A program made the translations under genes and the position numbers. Under the pieces are notes generated by a model that was not told the origin of the DNA, ran no database searches, and saw nothing but the letters and a program-made list of their open reading frames with translations. From the NCBI GenBank assembly GCA_936432065.2, contig OW386289.2, forward strand, positions 134,404,015 to 134,468,014: a DNA stretch of 64,000 nucleotides, given 5' to 3'. Origin of the DNA: Rutpela maculata (lineage: Eukaryota; Arthropoda; Insecta; Coleoptera; Cerambycidae). This document shows, piece by piece, positions 11,486 to 22,455 of this stretch; the stretch's first letter is position 1; every line of letters starts with the position of its first letter.

Positions 11486-12859
11486 TAGTCCAGTCAACGA
11501 AAGAGTTGTAGAAAACATGGAGGAGGGGAGAATTTTCCTCTCCTGGAATGTGTTGGGGGTAGTTAGGAGGGAAACATGCTAAAACTCCCCGCTCCTAGCG
11601 CCGCCGCTTCAGGGGAGCAGGGGAAGGTTCTTTTTTTCGATTCTTCGCTTATAACTCGAAAACGGTGCGTCGTAATTAAAAACGTAATCTATGCAAAATT
11701 AAACATAATTAAATTTCCTATAAGACTGTCTATCATTTTCTTCCCATATGTTATTACGAGACATTCGTCAGTCAAAATAGATAATTAATAAATAAATTAA
11801 TTAGGTACCTTGAATAATTCTATCAAAGCGGTTTACTGTGGTCTGCTAATAAATCAGTCACAAAACAATCTTTATTTTAGAACACTCGACGTATTTACTA
11901 ACATCATATTTTGTCGAAATCTATACATTTCCTTAAATATACGGTGCAACTCACTTAATATGAAGGCACCCTTATAACTTTTTAATTTTGTTTCCGATTT
12001 GAGTCAAATTTTACTGAAGTATAGAACAAATTAGGATCTACTTATGACCAGAAAAACATTCGCCTTCTACAAAGGCAAAACCACCTGCGGTACCAAGATA
12101 TGCTGAGAAAAATTAAAAATCGTATTAGTGTGTCTTGACGAATTTCACGTATCCACCACAAATTACACAAACTGAGGATCCCCTTTGCCACATGAGGTTA
12201 TGTATGAGAAATCCCCCATCAATAACCAAATCAAATTTTGATGTATGTACGTTTGTGGCGCCGATCCGATGCAATTTTTAGAATTTTTATTATTGAAAGT
12301 AAATCCTAATTTGTTCTCTACGTGACCAAAATTTGATTCAAATAGAAAACAAAATAAAAGTATTTTCATTTTAAGTGAGTCACACTGTATATTTAGGGAA
12401 ATGTATAGATTTCGACAAAATATTACGTTATTAAATACGTCGAGTGTTGTAAAATAAAGTTTGTTTTGTGGCTGTGATTTATTAGCAGACCACGGTAAAC
12501 CGCTTTGATTGAAATATTCAAGGTACCTAATTAATTTATTAATTATCTATTTTGGCTGGTGAATACCTCGCAAACTATAACATATAGGAAGAAAATGAAT
12601 ATACACTTTCTTGTGGGAATTTTAATTATGTTTAATTTTGCATAGATTACCTTTTTCCGTACGACGCATCGTTTCCGAATTATAAACGAAGAATCGAAAA
12701 AAGGAACTTTTTCACCACCCCCCTGAAGCGGCAGGGCTATGGGCGGGGACTTTTAGTATGTTTATCTTCTAACTGCCCCGAACACATTCCTGAAGAGGAA
12801 AATTCTCCCCTCCTCCATGTTCTCTACAATCCCCTTTTGGGCATTAATTGATTGGACTA
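11486..12859. mobile_element. Palindromic (foldback) element, TAGTCCARTCAA family, copy 2
   Basis: A 1.37-kb imperfect palindrome is centred near 12172. The left end TAGTCCAGTCAACGAAAGAG pairs with a right end whose complement begins TAGTCCAATCAATTAATGCC. The arms share blocks such as ACATGGAGGAGGGGAGAATT (left, about 11515) with its complement near 12795, and the GAAGCGGCAGG/CCGCCGCTTC segment. Ends and length match the element at 2033-3425. Because the interiors differ, these may be two subfamilies mobilised by one transposase. The small frames seen inside it are not genes. Confidence 0.85.
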
Positions 12860-13056
12860 TTTTGGTATTTTCAACAAATAAGACGAATGTTCCTAAGATT
12901 ATAAAATACTGCGGTATATAAGGTAATTCGCTCAAAAACATTATACTAACTAAAAATTAACAAAAAGTAAATCAGTAATAGATTCATTATACTGTAATTA
13001 TTTACTTGATACTATGACCAGGAGGTAGGATTGGAATATTTGGAGTGAGCTGAGTG
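12860..13056. other. Flank of the Penelope-like element
   Basis: A short AT-rich stretch. Near 13020-13056 it grades into the 3' end of the Penelope-like element. Confidence 0.4.
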
Positions 13057-13071
13057 CTTGGTTGAGTGCTT

Positions 13072-13107
13072 GACGTTTCGACCATCTTGTCGTGGTCTTC
13101 TTCTGAA
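13072..13107 (-). ncRNA. Hammerhead-ribozyme-like motif in Penelope terminal repeat (right-hand copy)
   Basis: On the minus strand, CAGAAGA is followed by a GACCA/TGGTC helix (loop CGACAAGA) and then GAAACGTC. This is the layout of a minimal hammerhead: core, stem II, GAAA, very short stem III, GUC. The expected CUGANGA core reads CAGAAGA, so one core base deviates. Hammerhead motifs in Penelope terminal repeats are an established observation; activity of this copy is doubtful. Confidence 0.5.
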
Positions 13108-13133
13108 GTGAAGAGAGCTCTGCTGGACTGAGC

Positions 13134-14459
13134 TCCTCTATTTATACAGGTTATCAGGAGGCGTGTTGCGGATCATTGCTCATGCGGAACATTGACTTCC
13201 ACATTATTGGTAGTTGTAGTCCGTTGTCACGGTTATAGTTATTCGAATGTTTAATTTATTTCGATGGCTTCTCTGTATCTTCTTGGCCAATAATTCTTGG
13301 TGCTGGCTAATTTCTTTGTTTTGTCGAATTTTATCAAATGGCCGGTTTCTTCTGAATGTTCGGCAACTGCTGATTTTGTAGAATTTCCCTTCTTTGTATT
13401 TCTAATGTGTTCTCAGAGTCTGGTGTTTATACGTCGTTTGGTCTCTCCGATATAAACTTATCCGCAGGAACATGGGATGCTATATACTCCTGGTGTTTCT
13501 AGTTCTTCTGGACCTTGGTATTTGGGAAAATGTTGTGCCACCTTCTGTTTTGCATTATATATTACTTTGACGTTCTTTTTCTCCAAAACTCTTCCGATTC
13601 TGTCCGTACATCCTTGTATATATGGTAGGTAAGCTGTTGCTGTGTATTTCTTTTCTTCTTCTGTTCTGGTTGTATCTTGTCTCTTTGTTGCGTTGTCTAT
13701 GTCCTTCGGTTTGTATCCATTTTTCTGTAGTGATGTTTTTAAGGTCCGATATTCTTCTTGCAGATGTTCTGACTCGCAAATTTGTTTTGCTCTATGTACT
13801 AGTGTGTTAACGACGGCCTGTTTTTGTGCTGGGTGGTGGTGAGAATTGGCGTGCAGGTATCTGTCGGTGTGCGTCGGTTTTCTGTATACCTTGTGTCCTA
13901 ATCCTCCATTATCCTTCTTGAACACGAGGACGTCCAAAAATGGAAGTTGGTTCTCTGTTTCTATTTCCATGGTAAATTTGATCTTATGATGTAAGCTGTT
14001 TAGGTAGTTGAAGTTCTCCAGTTCCTTACGACCATGTTGCCATATAATGAAAGTGTCGTCCACATATCTAAACCAATATTTTGGTTTCAATTGGTAGTTG
14101 TCCAAAGCGTATATTTCGAAAGCTTCCATAAATAAGTTAGCGAGTACTGGTGATAAAGGTGAACCCATTGCTGCTCCATCTTTTTGTTTATATAGACTTC
14201 CATTGAAGTTGATAGGTCGAGTTGACACAAAGCTCCATCAGGTCTGCTAAGGTGGTGTCCAAACCTTTGTTCTGCAATTCTTCCCGAGCTAATTCTATCG
14301 CCTCATTAACTGGTATATTTGTGAAGAGTGATGTTATGTCAAAACTGACTAGTATATCTTCTTGGTCCACTGTGATGTTCTTCAGCTCTTGTATGAAATG
14401 GTGTGAATTCCTGATATGGTGTTCTATTTGTCCAATAAATGCTTTGAGTATGTCTGCAA
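13134..14459 (-). pseudogene. Penelope-like reverse transcriptase with GIY-YIG endonuclease
   Basis: The 5' end is missing. The first readable residues, from about 14459, are ADILKAFIGQIEHHIRNSHH, then the palm motif VSFDITSLFTNIPV (about 14310-14350). A 2-nt loss near 14212, in the STY-F-NFNG stretch, shifts the frame. The next frame, 14228 to 13458, carries AAMGSPLSPVLANLFME, the catalytic YVDDTFI (near 14060), QLPFLDVLV and YRKPTHTDRYLH. It ends in GVYSIPCSCG, the start of the GIY-YIG nuclease. Beyond a stop at the CG-stop-VYIGE position (about 13458), the nuclease continues with a second stop near 13412, reads AEHSEETGH and ends before the TATA-containing repeat. Reverse transcriptase plus GIY-YIG in this order is diagnostic of Penelope-like elements. 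The copy is inactive but only moderately decayed. Confidence 0.92.
13138..13146 (-). promoter_or_regulatory. TATA-like box in Penelope terminal repeat (right-hand copy)
   Basis: TATAAATAG on the minus strand lies 30-40 bp upstream of the hammerhead-like motif, as in the other repeat copy. Its role as the element promoter is inferred. Confidence 0.4.
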
Positions 14460-14478
14460 CCCGCCTCCTGATAACCTG

Positions 14479-14487
14479 TATAAATAG
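14479..14487 (+). promoter_or_regulatory. TATA-like box in inverted Penelope terminal repeat
   Basis: TATAAATAG on the plus strand, in the inverted copy of the terminal repeat, is followed by GAGGAGCTCAGTCCAGCAGA. Promoter function is inferred. Confidence 0.4.
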
Positions 14488-14515
14488 AGGAGCTCAGTCC
14501 AGCAGAGCTCACTTC

Positions 14516-14557
14516 GCTTCAGAAGAAGACCACGACAAGATGGTCGAAACGTCAAGC
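14516..14557 (+). ncRNA. Hammerhead-like motif in inverted Penelope terminal repeat
   Basis: The order is GCTT, CAGAAGA, a GACCA/TGGTC helix with an 8-nt loop, GAAACGTC, then AAGC. The outer GCTT and AAGC can pair as stem I, and the expected cleavage point follows GTC. One core base (A for U in CUGANGA) deviates, as in the other copy. Confidence 0.5.
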
Positions 14558-14568
14558 ACTCAACCAAG

Positions 14569-15880
14569 TCTACGCGGAAGAAGACCCGGAAACCAGCAGC
14601 CAGATCGCCAGCTCCGCGAAAGCCTTAGCACCAAGATGTTATTTGTACATGTTGGTACAAATCACTCTTTAAACATTTTCTAAACACAAAAATCCAAACT
14701 AAAGAGAAACGACTATCAAAGTGTCAATTTCAACGTCAACTATCACAAAGTAGGGAACCAGCTTTATGAAGGTCGTAGGCTCGTCGACGTCACTAAGGTG
14801 AGTGCGTGACGTCACGTTCAAAGCGCGCGCTTTGTTTCCACACTTTTGATTTTTTTTCGATAGAAATCATGCTAAAAAAAATTACGGCGAATTTTTTTTA
14901 TAAAACTATATTATTAACTAACTATATATATAATTATATATTTTTTCTATGAGTTACATCGAAGACATGCTGGGAACACTAATTTTTTCAGTACTTCCAT
15001 AAGTGAAACGGACTATGTCTTGTATATTTAATCACATCTTTTAGGATGTAATAATTTTAATTTTCTTAACGGATTTTTCCCCAGCGTGTTTAGTGCTAAT
15101 ACGTTATATTATTCACGTTTCCCCTTGCGATCTCAAAGGCATAATATTGCTAGGTTGAAATTACTATTTTAAAACTGAAACTTCTCACAACGTATCCTGG
15201 AGCCCAGCCACTCTTTAGGTCGCGTGACGCCACTGTCACACAATTGTCGAAAACTTCGATTTGCTGTTTGTTCCATGTTAAATTTAGCAATATATGTGCG
15301 CCTCGTAGTTTGCTCTCAGTTGAAGCTATTTTCTAGCATGCAGCATTTTTCGTGATTTATAGTTGTTTGGGTACGTGTTAAATCGGCAATAACTGTCAAT
15401 AATCTGTTTCTGCAACGATAAATGGCTTCCATAGGTAACTGATGACGACTTGAAGTCAAAATATTTTAATCTTGTCCAGAACCAATTTATTACAAATCCT
15501 CCTCTAAACAGCGGTGTGAATTTTCCTTCCAATTGCAAACACTGATTCTAATAATAATACCGTACCTAGAGGCAAGAAATATGCAAAATTTCGAAATAAT
15601 CTCATTTGTAATGATATTTGTTTATGGGTTATTATGGTAGTAAAAGCTTCAGTTTCTATATGATCCGGACACTTGTTTTTAACTTCAAGGGATGCAAACC
15701 ACGCCTGAGTTTAGATATTTGCAAAAGTATTACTGATTTATTTTTGAGACGTGGGATATTTATAATTTTGGGATCGCTGAATACGAATCTAAAGTCGAAA
15801 TTAAGAAATTCAAAATGGCGGCTCCAATATGGCAGATGGATTTTTTTATAAACCATGTGTTTTAAATAGACAAAATAAAT
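14569..15880. other. Intergenic; possible decayed DNA-element flank
   Basis: There are two GTGACGTCAC-like palindromic words near 14795-14815 and a GCGCGCGC run at 14823-14830. A stretch near 15810-15835 (AATTCAAAATGGCGGCTCCA) resembles sequence often found in decayed palindromic elements. No gene was recognised. Confidence 0.4.
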
Positions 15881-16409
15881 TGAGCATCTAGAAGGATGCT
15901 ATATGTTAACGAAAACCAGCATTTTAAAGAAATATATTATTACTGGACAATTACAATAACAAAATATCTACATTTTATTTAAAAAAAAAGTGACAACGCA
16001 CATTATTTTGGTCATAACTTCTTTATTATTCATGATACATAAACAAACAAAAAAATATTTGAAATACTGCTAAATTACCTTTAGTTCTGTCCCTTAGACC
16101 ATTTGATGATTATTGTCATAGTTTCTAACATATTTAACATTTAAACTAAATAATTTATCCTACAAACGTTAGAATGCCCTCTTTAAACATAAATATCTCC
16201 GCAGCTGTTAATCCTACATAAATATCAAAATAAAACAAAATTATTCTTAGTTAACGTGCTTTATTTTTGATGTCATTTTTCACTAAAACTAATATTTATT
16301 GAGAAATTTGCAAAAAAAAAATAATAATTTTACGATTTATCGAAAATCTCTATATAGTTTAAAGTGCAATTTTTTCCTGAAGCAAGTCTTATAGACAGAC
16401 GAAAAAATT
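15881..16409 (+). repeat. Direct repeat unit A (~530 bp)
   Basis: This begins GAGCATCTAGAAGGATGCTA and continues CTATATGTTAACGAAAAC. The same start occurs at 16410, and the later parts (TTGGTCATAACTTCTTTATT; ATATTTAACATTTAAACTAA) recur at about 17975-18125. Units A and B are thus tandem copies about 530 bp apart before unit B was interrupted. Confidence 0.65.
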
Positions 16410-18400
16410 AGAGCATCTATGTCACTATATGTTAACGAAAAACAGTATACGAGGATATATTTTTTTAATTACTGACTACTTACATTATAGTAGAGTGCTC
16501 GGTGCCCAGATATACGCATAAAAATAAATTCTGTGGGGTTTCATTGTTACAAGCTGAATTTGATATAAAATTAATGATGATATACCGATGTTTCAAAATC
16601 TCAAAGCCGTCAAAAAATGTCCTACTAAAAGGTCATTATAATCAAAAAACGAATTATTTCTTAGTGATTTAGGTCTTTTGATACTTTTGAGTAATAGCAA
16701 ATCCTTTTAACCATAAATAGAACTAGTCAAAATAAGTAGATTTTCGAACAGACCCACCTCGAGAAATCATGCCTGCTCCCCCTGCCCTCCCTCAAAAGGG
16801 CTGCATGTATCTGCCTATATATATATATTTTTCTCAAAAACGGTAGGAGCTAGAGGAATGATCTTGGGGCCATTCGATAGAGTATAAAATTTTGCAAAAG
16901 ACCCTCCATTTTTGCTTTTTGCTATTTCCTTTTTTTAAGGCCCCACAGCAAAAAAAGGGTGAAGAGCCTTCCAACAACGACACATGTTTGACTATACCTC
17001 TAAAACGGCCCAATAAATCAAAATCTACAAGATATAAAAAATAAAGACCATTATTTTTTCTATAGATTGGTATATTATTTGTATATGTTATTTGTTTATA
17101 TAAAGCCGTTAGTGGCGTATAAAGAGAAAGATGTACATGTGCATAATAAATTTATTTAAAATGACTTATTATTGTTGTTAAAAACAATAACAATGTAATA
17201 ATTTTGAACAGGTACAATCAATATTTTCTCAGTTTGTAACAACAATAATAAATTATTTTAAATAAATTCATTATGCACATGTGCATCTTTCTCTTTGTAC
17301 GCCACTGACGGCTTTATATAAACAAACAACATTTACAAATAATATACCAATCGATAGAAAAAATAATTGTCTTTATTTTTTATATCTTGTAGAATTCTGA
17401 TTGGGCCGTTTTAGAGGTATAGCCAAACATCTTGTTGGAAGGCTCCTCACCCTTTTTTTTTTGCTGTGGGGCCTTAAAAAAAAGAAAATAGCAAAAAGCA
17501 AATGGAAGGTCTTATGCAAAATTTTATACTCTATCGAATGGTGCCAAGATCATTCCTCTAGCTCCTACCGTTTTTGAGAAAAAAAATATATATATAGGCA
17601 GATACAGGCAGCCCCTTTGAGGGGGGACAGGGGGAGCAGGCATGATTTCTCGAGGTGGGTCTGTCCGAAAATCTACTTATTTTGACTAGTTCTATTCATG
17701 GTTAAAAGGATTTGCTATTACTCAAAAGTAGAAATATCAAAACACCTAATTCACTAAGAAATAACTCGTTTTTTGATTATAATGACCTTTTGAGTAGGAT
17801 ATTTTTTGACGGCTTTGAGATTTTGAAACATCAGTATATCATCATTAATTTTATGTCAAATTCAGCTTGTAACAACGAAACCCCCACGGTAATCACAATA
17901 AGCGTATTAATGCACTCTAACTATTAACAAAATGGCGACGATGTTATTAAAAAAATGTGAAGTGCATTTTTTTTCATAACTTCTTTGTTTTTTATGTTAT
18001 AAAGTTAATAAAAAAATCATTTGAAAGCCTATTTCATAGTCTTTTATTTTGGTGATTAGCATTTTTGACGTAAGTGCCATAGACTCGGAGATATTTAACA
18101 TTTAAACTAAATACTTCGTCATAAACGTTCAGACGCCATTTTTATACTTCCAGATCTCCGGAACCAATAATCGTACAGAATTTAGAGAAGAACGAAATTC
18201 ATCCTCAATTTAGTAGCTTTTTTATTTCTCTACAGCATGTTTTCGCTCAATACGATACTTTTCGAGTTATTTGAAGAAAAACGTTTTTAAATACCTCCTT
18301 TTTCAAGCTAAAATCTCAATTTTTAAGTCGTTATAACTTAAAGGCTATCAATTCACATGAAAAATTGCTTAGAACATTTTCTTCTCAAAATTTGATATTC
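16410..18400 (+). repeat. Direct repeat unit B, split by a palindrome
   Basis: The first part lies at 16410-16490 (GAGCATCTATG ... TATGTTAACGAAAAACAG). The remainder lies after the 1.43-kb palindrome, from 17920, with the shared blocks TCATAACTTCTTTG and ATTTAACATTTAAACTAAAT. The right edge near 18400 is approximate. Confidence 0.6.
16491..17919. mobile_element. Palindromic element with TAGAGTGC ends
   Basis: A 1.43-kb inverted repeat is centred near 17205. TAGAGTGC at the left is mirrored by GCACTCTA at the right, and the arms match through long blocks, for example GACCCACCTCGAGAAATCAT (about 16750) against its complement near 17650 and CGGTAGGAGCTAGAGGAATG against 17555. No protein is encoded. 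It interrupts repeat unit B. The target duplication may be TA, but the symmetry of the ends makes this uncertain. Confidence 0.88.
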
Positions 18401-19109
18401 TTTTAACTCCAATGTTTAGGGGCCACCCCCTAAAAAGTAGCAAGCCCCCTCTTAATATATAAACATTTACTTGATGCATTTACCATTAAATGCCAAAAAT
18501 GAATGAAATTTATTTCGTATCACATATTTCCTAAGTGAAAACCTCTAATAAGCTCAGGAATATTAGGTTTTCAGCTCGAAAAAATAATGTAAAGCTGAAA
18601 ACTGACTTATTGAAATTTTCTGAGCACTTTGCCAAAACTGCTGCTCGTGTTCGCATCAGTGAGAGGCATTGGATCGAAGATATGTATCCCCAAATAGAAG
18701 GGAATATTAATAAATTTTAAAATTGTCACTTTTTTTATCATTTTTTATTCTGGGCTGTTAAAATAGTGAAAAATGGTAAACGACCAAATTCGGAAAATAT
18801 CGATTTTAAGGTCATATTTTAAGATGGCATCCGATCTGCTCGAGATATGGAGCTCCTTGTTCGTTTCAATCATATTCATCGTCCTAGAGTTTTGTCAATA
18901 ACGGTTAAGCTCATTTAAAATACGTGTGTATAAGCTGGAAAAAAATGATTTATATTAAAATGGGGCGCCATTTTCGATCCTAAGGATGAAAATGAAGAGT
19001 ACTGCTGATCAAATCGTTTATTTGGGTCTAAGGAACAACTGTACAAAATCCCAAACTTCCCTTCCAGAAAAGACACACATTTGCATTGCTTTGCCACTAT
19101 TTGAGACGG
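18401..19109. other. Intergenic, nothing firm
   Basis: A 61-codon frame at 18535-18720 (MKTSNKLRNIRFSARKNN...) has no recognisable domain and lies in repeat-like sequence. No other feature was seen. Confidence 0.35.
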
Positions 19110-19960
19110 CAAAGGATGTAACGTATACAGATTTTTCCAAAGCATTCGCAAGACTTGACCATTAAATGCTGCTTTGGTATCTTTTGTTCCATCTAACAGA
19201 TATCTGTACGTTGCACTTAATGTTTTCAAGTCATTGTCAAGTGATTACATTGCTACTTCTAGAGTCTCGCAAGGGTCAATCCTTGATCCGTTATTTTCTA
19301 TTATATGTGTTAATGATATTGCAAATGGTTTCGATAAAGTCGAATATTTAATATACTCTTATGAATTAAACCTTTTTGCAGGATCGATAACATGGAGGAT
19401 TGTATTCACTTCCAAAAAAAGATTGTACTAAGTGCAAGTTTCCACTAAATTCTCAAAAATGTTATCTTATGTCTCACGTAAATAATCTTCTGTGTAAAGC
19501 TAACAGATTGTATGGATATATACACTTTAGCCAGAGGTATAGTTGGAACTTGATATACTAGAGCGTCTTAAGCTCTATTATTGTCATGTCAGATCAAATA
19601 CAGAAGGCAACTCAGTTGTTTGGTCCCCACAGTACAATTTACATATTAACAATCTAGAATGAGTTCAACGAAAATTCGTAAAATTTCTGTATTTTAGAAC
19701 CGAGGATAGTTATTCTGAGGTCGACTATCCACAAAAAGACTTACTTGATCAGAACTCTTTTAGTAGTCTTAGTTGTAGACGTGAGTGCATATCCCATTTT
19801 TTTTGTAGGTAAAAGCTCAATAAATTTAATATTGATGGACAAGAATTGGTTTCTGAATGAAATTTTTATATTTCCAGAACAACTTCTCGTCACAGTAATG
19901 TATTTTACTATTTTACGATATGCAATAAGTCTGATTTGATAAAGTTTGATTTTTTATAAA
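19110..19960 (+). pseudogene. Non-LTR retrotransposon (CR1/Jockey-like) reverse transcriptase fragment
   Basis: Successive frames give the standard order of a LINE reverse transcriptase. YTDFSKAFARLDH (about 19125-19163) corresponds to the DFSKAFDxVxH motif. RVSQGSILDPLFSIICVNDI (about 19260-19320) matches GVPQGSxLGPLLFxxYINDL. YELNLFAGSI (about 19362-19392) stands where YADDxKLF is expected, so the catalytic YADD is destroyed. Next come a VVWSPQYNLHINNLE-like stretch and VQRKFVKFLYFR (about 19615-19697). A C-terminal tail reads SFSSLSCRRE ... SRTTSRHSN (to about 19905). Stops and frameshifts break it throughout. The clade within the Jockey/CR1 group is not resolved. Confidence 0.85.
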
Positions 19961-20330
19961 ACAATGCTTTCATTTCAGGCAGTTCTATTACCTATGAAGT
20001 AATTTCACAAACACCAAAACACATGAGCACCACACTCGAATGCTATGTTTTTTGTTACTATTCTTTTAGATTTAAAAAACCAATTAATAGTTTTTCTATT
20101 AACTTTAACTTTATTTCCACAAACCGCAAATATTCTACTGAACACGTACTTTGATCAATGAAATAGTTTCAATCATCAAATTGCGTACAATGTTGCATAA
20201 TACATTTATATAACAATTGATAAGTGTGGCTAAAGCACCATCACATCATATATCGATAGAGCACTTTGGCCTGAGCTTCTCCTGGAACCAGATTATTCAT
20301 GGTTATCCACGGAATTAATGATTACGTTAA
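19961..20330. other. Intergenic, nothing recognised
   Basis: AT-rich sequence with no supportable feature. Confidence 0.45.
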
Positions 20331-20349
20331 TCGGTTTGCTAGTTTAACG

Positions 20350-20415
20350 GACAGTGGCGCATCGTTTCGATCAGACGTCCCGAGTTCAAATTTGGCTGGG
20401 CCAAGTGGACAAACT
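20350..20415 (+). repeat. Possible decayed tRNA-derived SINE head
   Basis: GTGGCGCATCG resembles an RNA polymerase III A box. GAGTTCAAATTTG, about 35 bp later, resembles a degenerate B box. No cloverleaf can be closed, and no SINE boundary or tail was identified, so this is a weak call. Confidence 0.25.
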
Positions 20416-21120
20416 AAGGTGAATAAACGGAACTACCCATCTCACAGCCTTTTGACGAGGAACACGAGGAAGTTATTTGTGCGATATGAGCACGTTAAAA
20501 ATTGCGTTACTTCGGTAACCTATTGTATAATTAGTCTCTTAGTTCAAACAGTATGCATTCGTTAGTAATAATATTACCAGGTCGGGATCTTCTTAATTTG
20601 TTTTATATAGAAGTTAGAACAAACAAATCAAAAAATCTCACGAGGTTAGGAACTATCCTTAACATAAGGGACCATTTTGTTTTTGCGCAATAACTCTTTT
20701 TTTGATTAGCTTAAGATGATGATGTGCAAAATTGACTGAAGCTAAGGACCAATATTTTCCGAGTAATAATAGCTGCACGAATTCTTCAATCTTCAATGAT
20801 GGTAAGTTACCATAACCCATATAGAACATTTTTGTATTTCAAGCGGCTGTCGCTATTGCTCGGAAAGTTGATTTGAGAGAAAACATGAATAGAAACTTCT
20901 TCATGGAGAATGTACTTAGTTCAGTTTTGTGCACCATGTTTTGAGCTCATATCAGGATCAACAAAAAAAAAGTTGGACTAACTATATAAAATTACACCGT
21001 GGCTTTAGTTACTTAAACTTTAATACTAATTAATAATAAGTTTTAGAGTAAAATCTACGAAACTGCGAAAAATTATAGACTTTCAGCTATAATATCCCTA
21101 GGACATTGATAATGTACGAG
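20416..21120. other. Intergenic, nothing recognised
   Basis: No gene or paired repeat was found. The short open frame overlapping 20299-20565 carries no recognisable motif. Confidence 0.45.
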
Positions 21121-21202
21121 ATAATTTTATGACAATCGAAAGCACATTACTTGGTAAAGCCCGGCGCCGAAAGCGGAGGGCTTGAGGTTGTCATAAAATT
21201 AT
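21121..21202. repeat. 82-bp nested hairpin
   Basis: The outer arms ATAATTTTATGACAA (21121-21135) and TTGTCATAAAATTAT (21188-21202) are perfectly complementary. Within them, AAGCCC and GGGCTT enclose a GC-rich loop. It could be a tiny MITE remnant or a structured-RNA template. Confidence 0.8.
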
Positions 21203-22004
21203 GAGGCATTTGTCAAAATCAGAAAATTTTTTGAAAAAATAAAATCAAAAAGTCGCAACACAACAAAACAATTATTTATTTATTAAAAGTACAGTTGGTA
21301 AAGGTACGGTTACTAAAATTTAACGCAGCATTAGATTGGTTAAAGTTAAATAATTTTATTGTCATAGTGATTGAAAATTTCCCTGAATGTAAGTAATGTT
21401 AAAATGATTGGGTGATTTGTGTCACATGACAAGAAATAACGAAATTTAATTGGTTGTTAGAACTGTTAAAAAATTTTCAGTATATTTCCATTCAGTACTT
21501 TTCGGTTACCATATCAATTGTTGACAATTATAGGGTAGTTTTTGTAACCTTAATTTGCACGCAAACTATATTCATTTATTGTTTAATTATGTAGGAAGGT
21601 TTATTTGAAAATCGTTGTAATTCAAATATCACAACATGGAAATTGAAGTATAACATCATTAATTTTAATGAATCAATCAAATTATTTATAACACAATCGT
21701 TGGTGGTTTGTTGATAATTGTAAATATAGGTATTCAATAAAACTAATTCAAAGGATTTTTATTTTATTTAATTAATTAATGTAGGTAATTTTAGCACCTT
21801 TAATTTACCTCTCTTTACAATGCGACGCCAAAATCAGTATTTTACGAAATATTTGCAACAGAGAATTAGAAATATATTGTTTTTCTAGAAAGTTGTAAAA
21901 CATATTTTAATTTTAAATACGTATTCCTCAGAGTATAAACGGACTAGAAAAAAAATCCTATCGGGCTCGTATAGCTGAAATATTCTAGTTATTAAAACCA
22001 TGTT
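21203..22004. other. Intergenic, nothing recognised
   Basis: AT-rich sequence with no supportable gene. Confidence 0.45.
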
Positions 22005-22103
22005 TGGCGATAATTGTCAAATTTCTTTTCCAACATTATCTGGGGATGATTAAAACTGATTTTTTATCCCCAGATGATGTCAACATGATTGACGAAACGC
22101 GCC
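22005..22103. repeat. Inverted repeat with hammerhead-like arm
   Basis: ACATTATCTGGGGAT and ATCCCCAGATGATGT face each other around an 18-bp spacer, and similarity continues outward to TGGCGATAA/GAAACGCGCCA. On the plus strand the right arm reads CAGATGA, a GTCAA/TTGAC helix with loop CATGA, then GAAACGCG. This has the same order as the hammerhead-like motif in the Penelope repeats at 13.1 and 14.5 kb. The terminal GUC is absent. Confidence 0.6.
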
Positions 22104-22455
22104 ATGAAGGATAGTAGTGTTCAAATGTTTTGGTGTTTATGGAGACTACTTCAGAAGCATGAAATTACGAGTTATTTATCAACGTTCGGGTTATATTCGC
22201 TTAGAAATTTTATGCAAATCGTGAATGTGACAACATTATTTCTAAATTATTAAACGGTCAAAACCTCATGACATAAGTGGGTAGTTTTAAGTTTAATATT
22301 ATATTAGTCAGTTATTTTCGCACACATTATTATAAACGGACGATTTAATAGATTCTTATCCGGTCAAAAAAAATCTGTTTAATTTTTGTCGATCTTGACT
22401 TTCGACGTAAATTATTTCATTTAAAAAATTAATGAACCTACCCTGATCATTTCTA
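22104..22455. other. Intergenic, nothing recognised
   Basis: No supportable feature. Confidence 0.4.

Larger units (their letters stand above)
13057..14568 (-). mobile_element. 5'-truncated Penelope-like retroelement with inverted terminal repeat
   Basis: The minus strand carries a Penelope-type reverse transcriptase followed by a GIY-YIG nuclease (see 13134-14459). Downstream of the gene lies a terminal repeat (13057-13163). The same ~107 bp occurs in the opposite orientation at the other edge (14462-14568). Both hold a TATA-like TATAAATAG and a hammerhead-like motif. Penelope-like elements commonly carry such pseudo-LTRs in direct or inverted arrangement. The body is truncated at about 14459, so the inverted copy abuts the truncated reverse transcriptase. 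Confidence 0.85.

Noticed and set aside
13622..13842. Plus-strand hydrophobic frames suggesting membrane proteins
   Set aside because: Antisense shadows of the Penelope-like frame on the minus strand.
14222..14683. 153-codon plus-strand frame
   Set aside because: It is the antisense shadow of the Penelope reverse transcriptase and its inverted terminal repeat.
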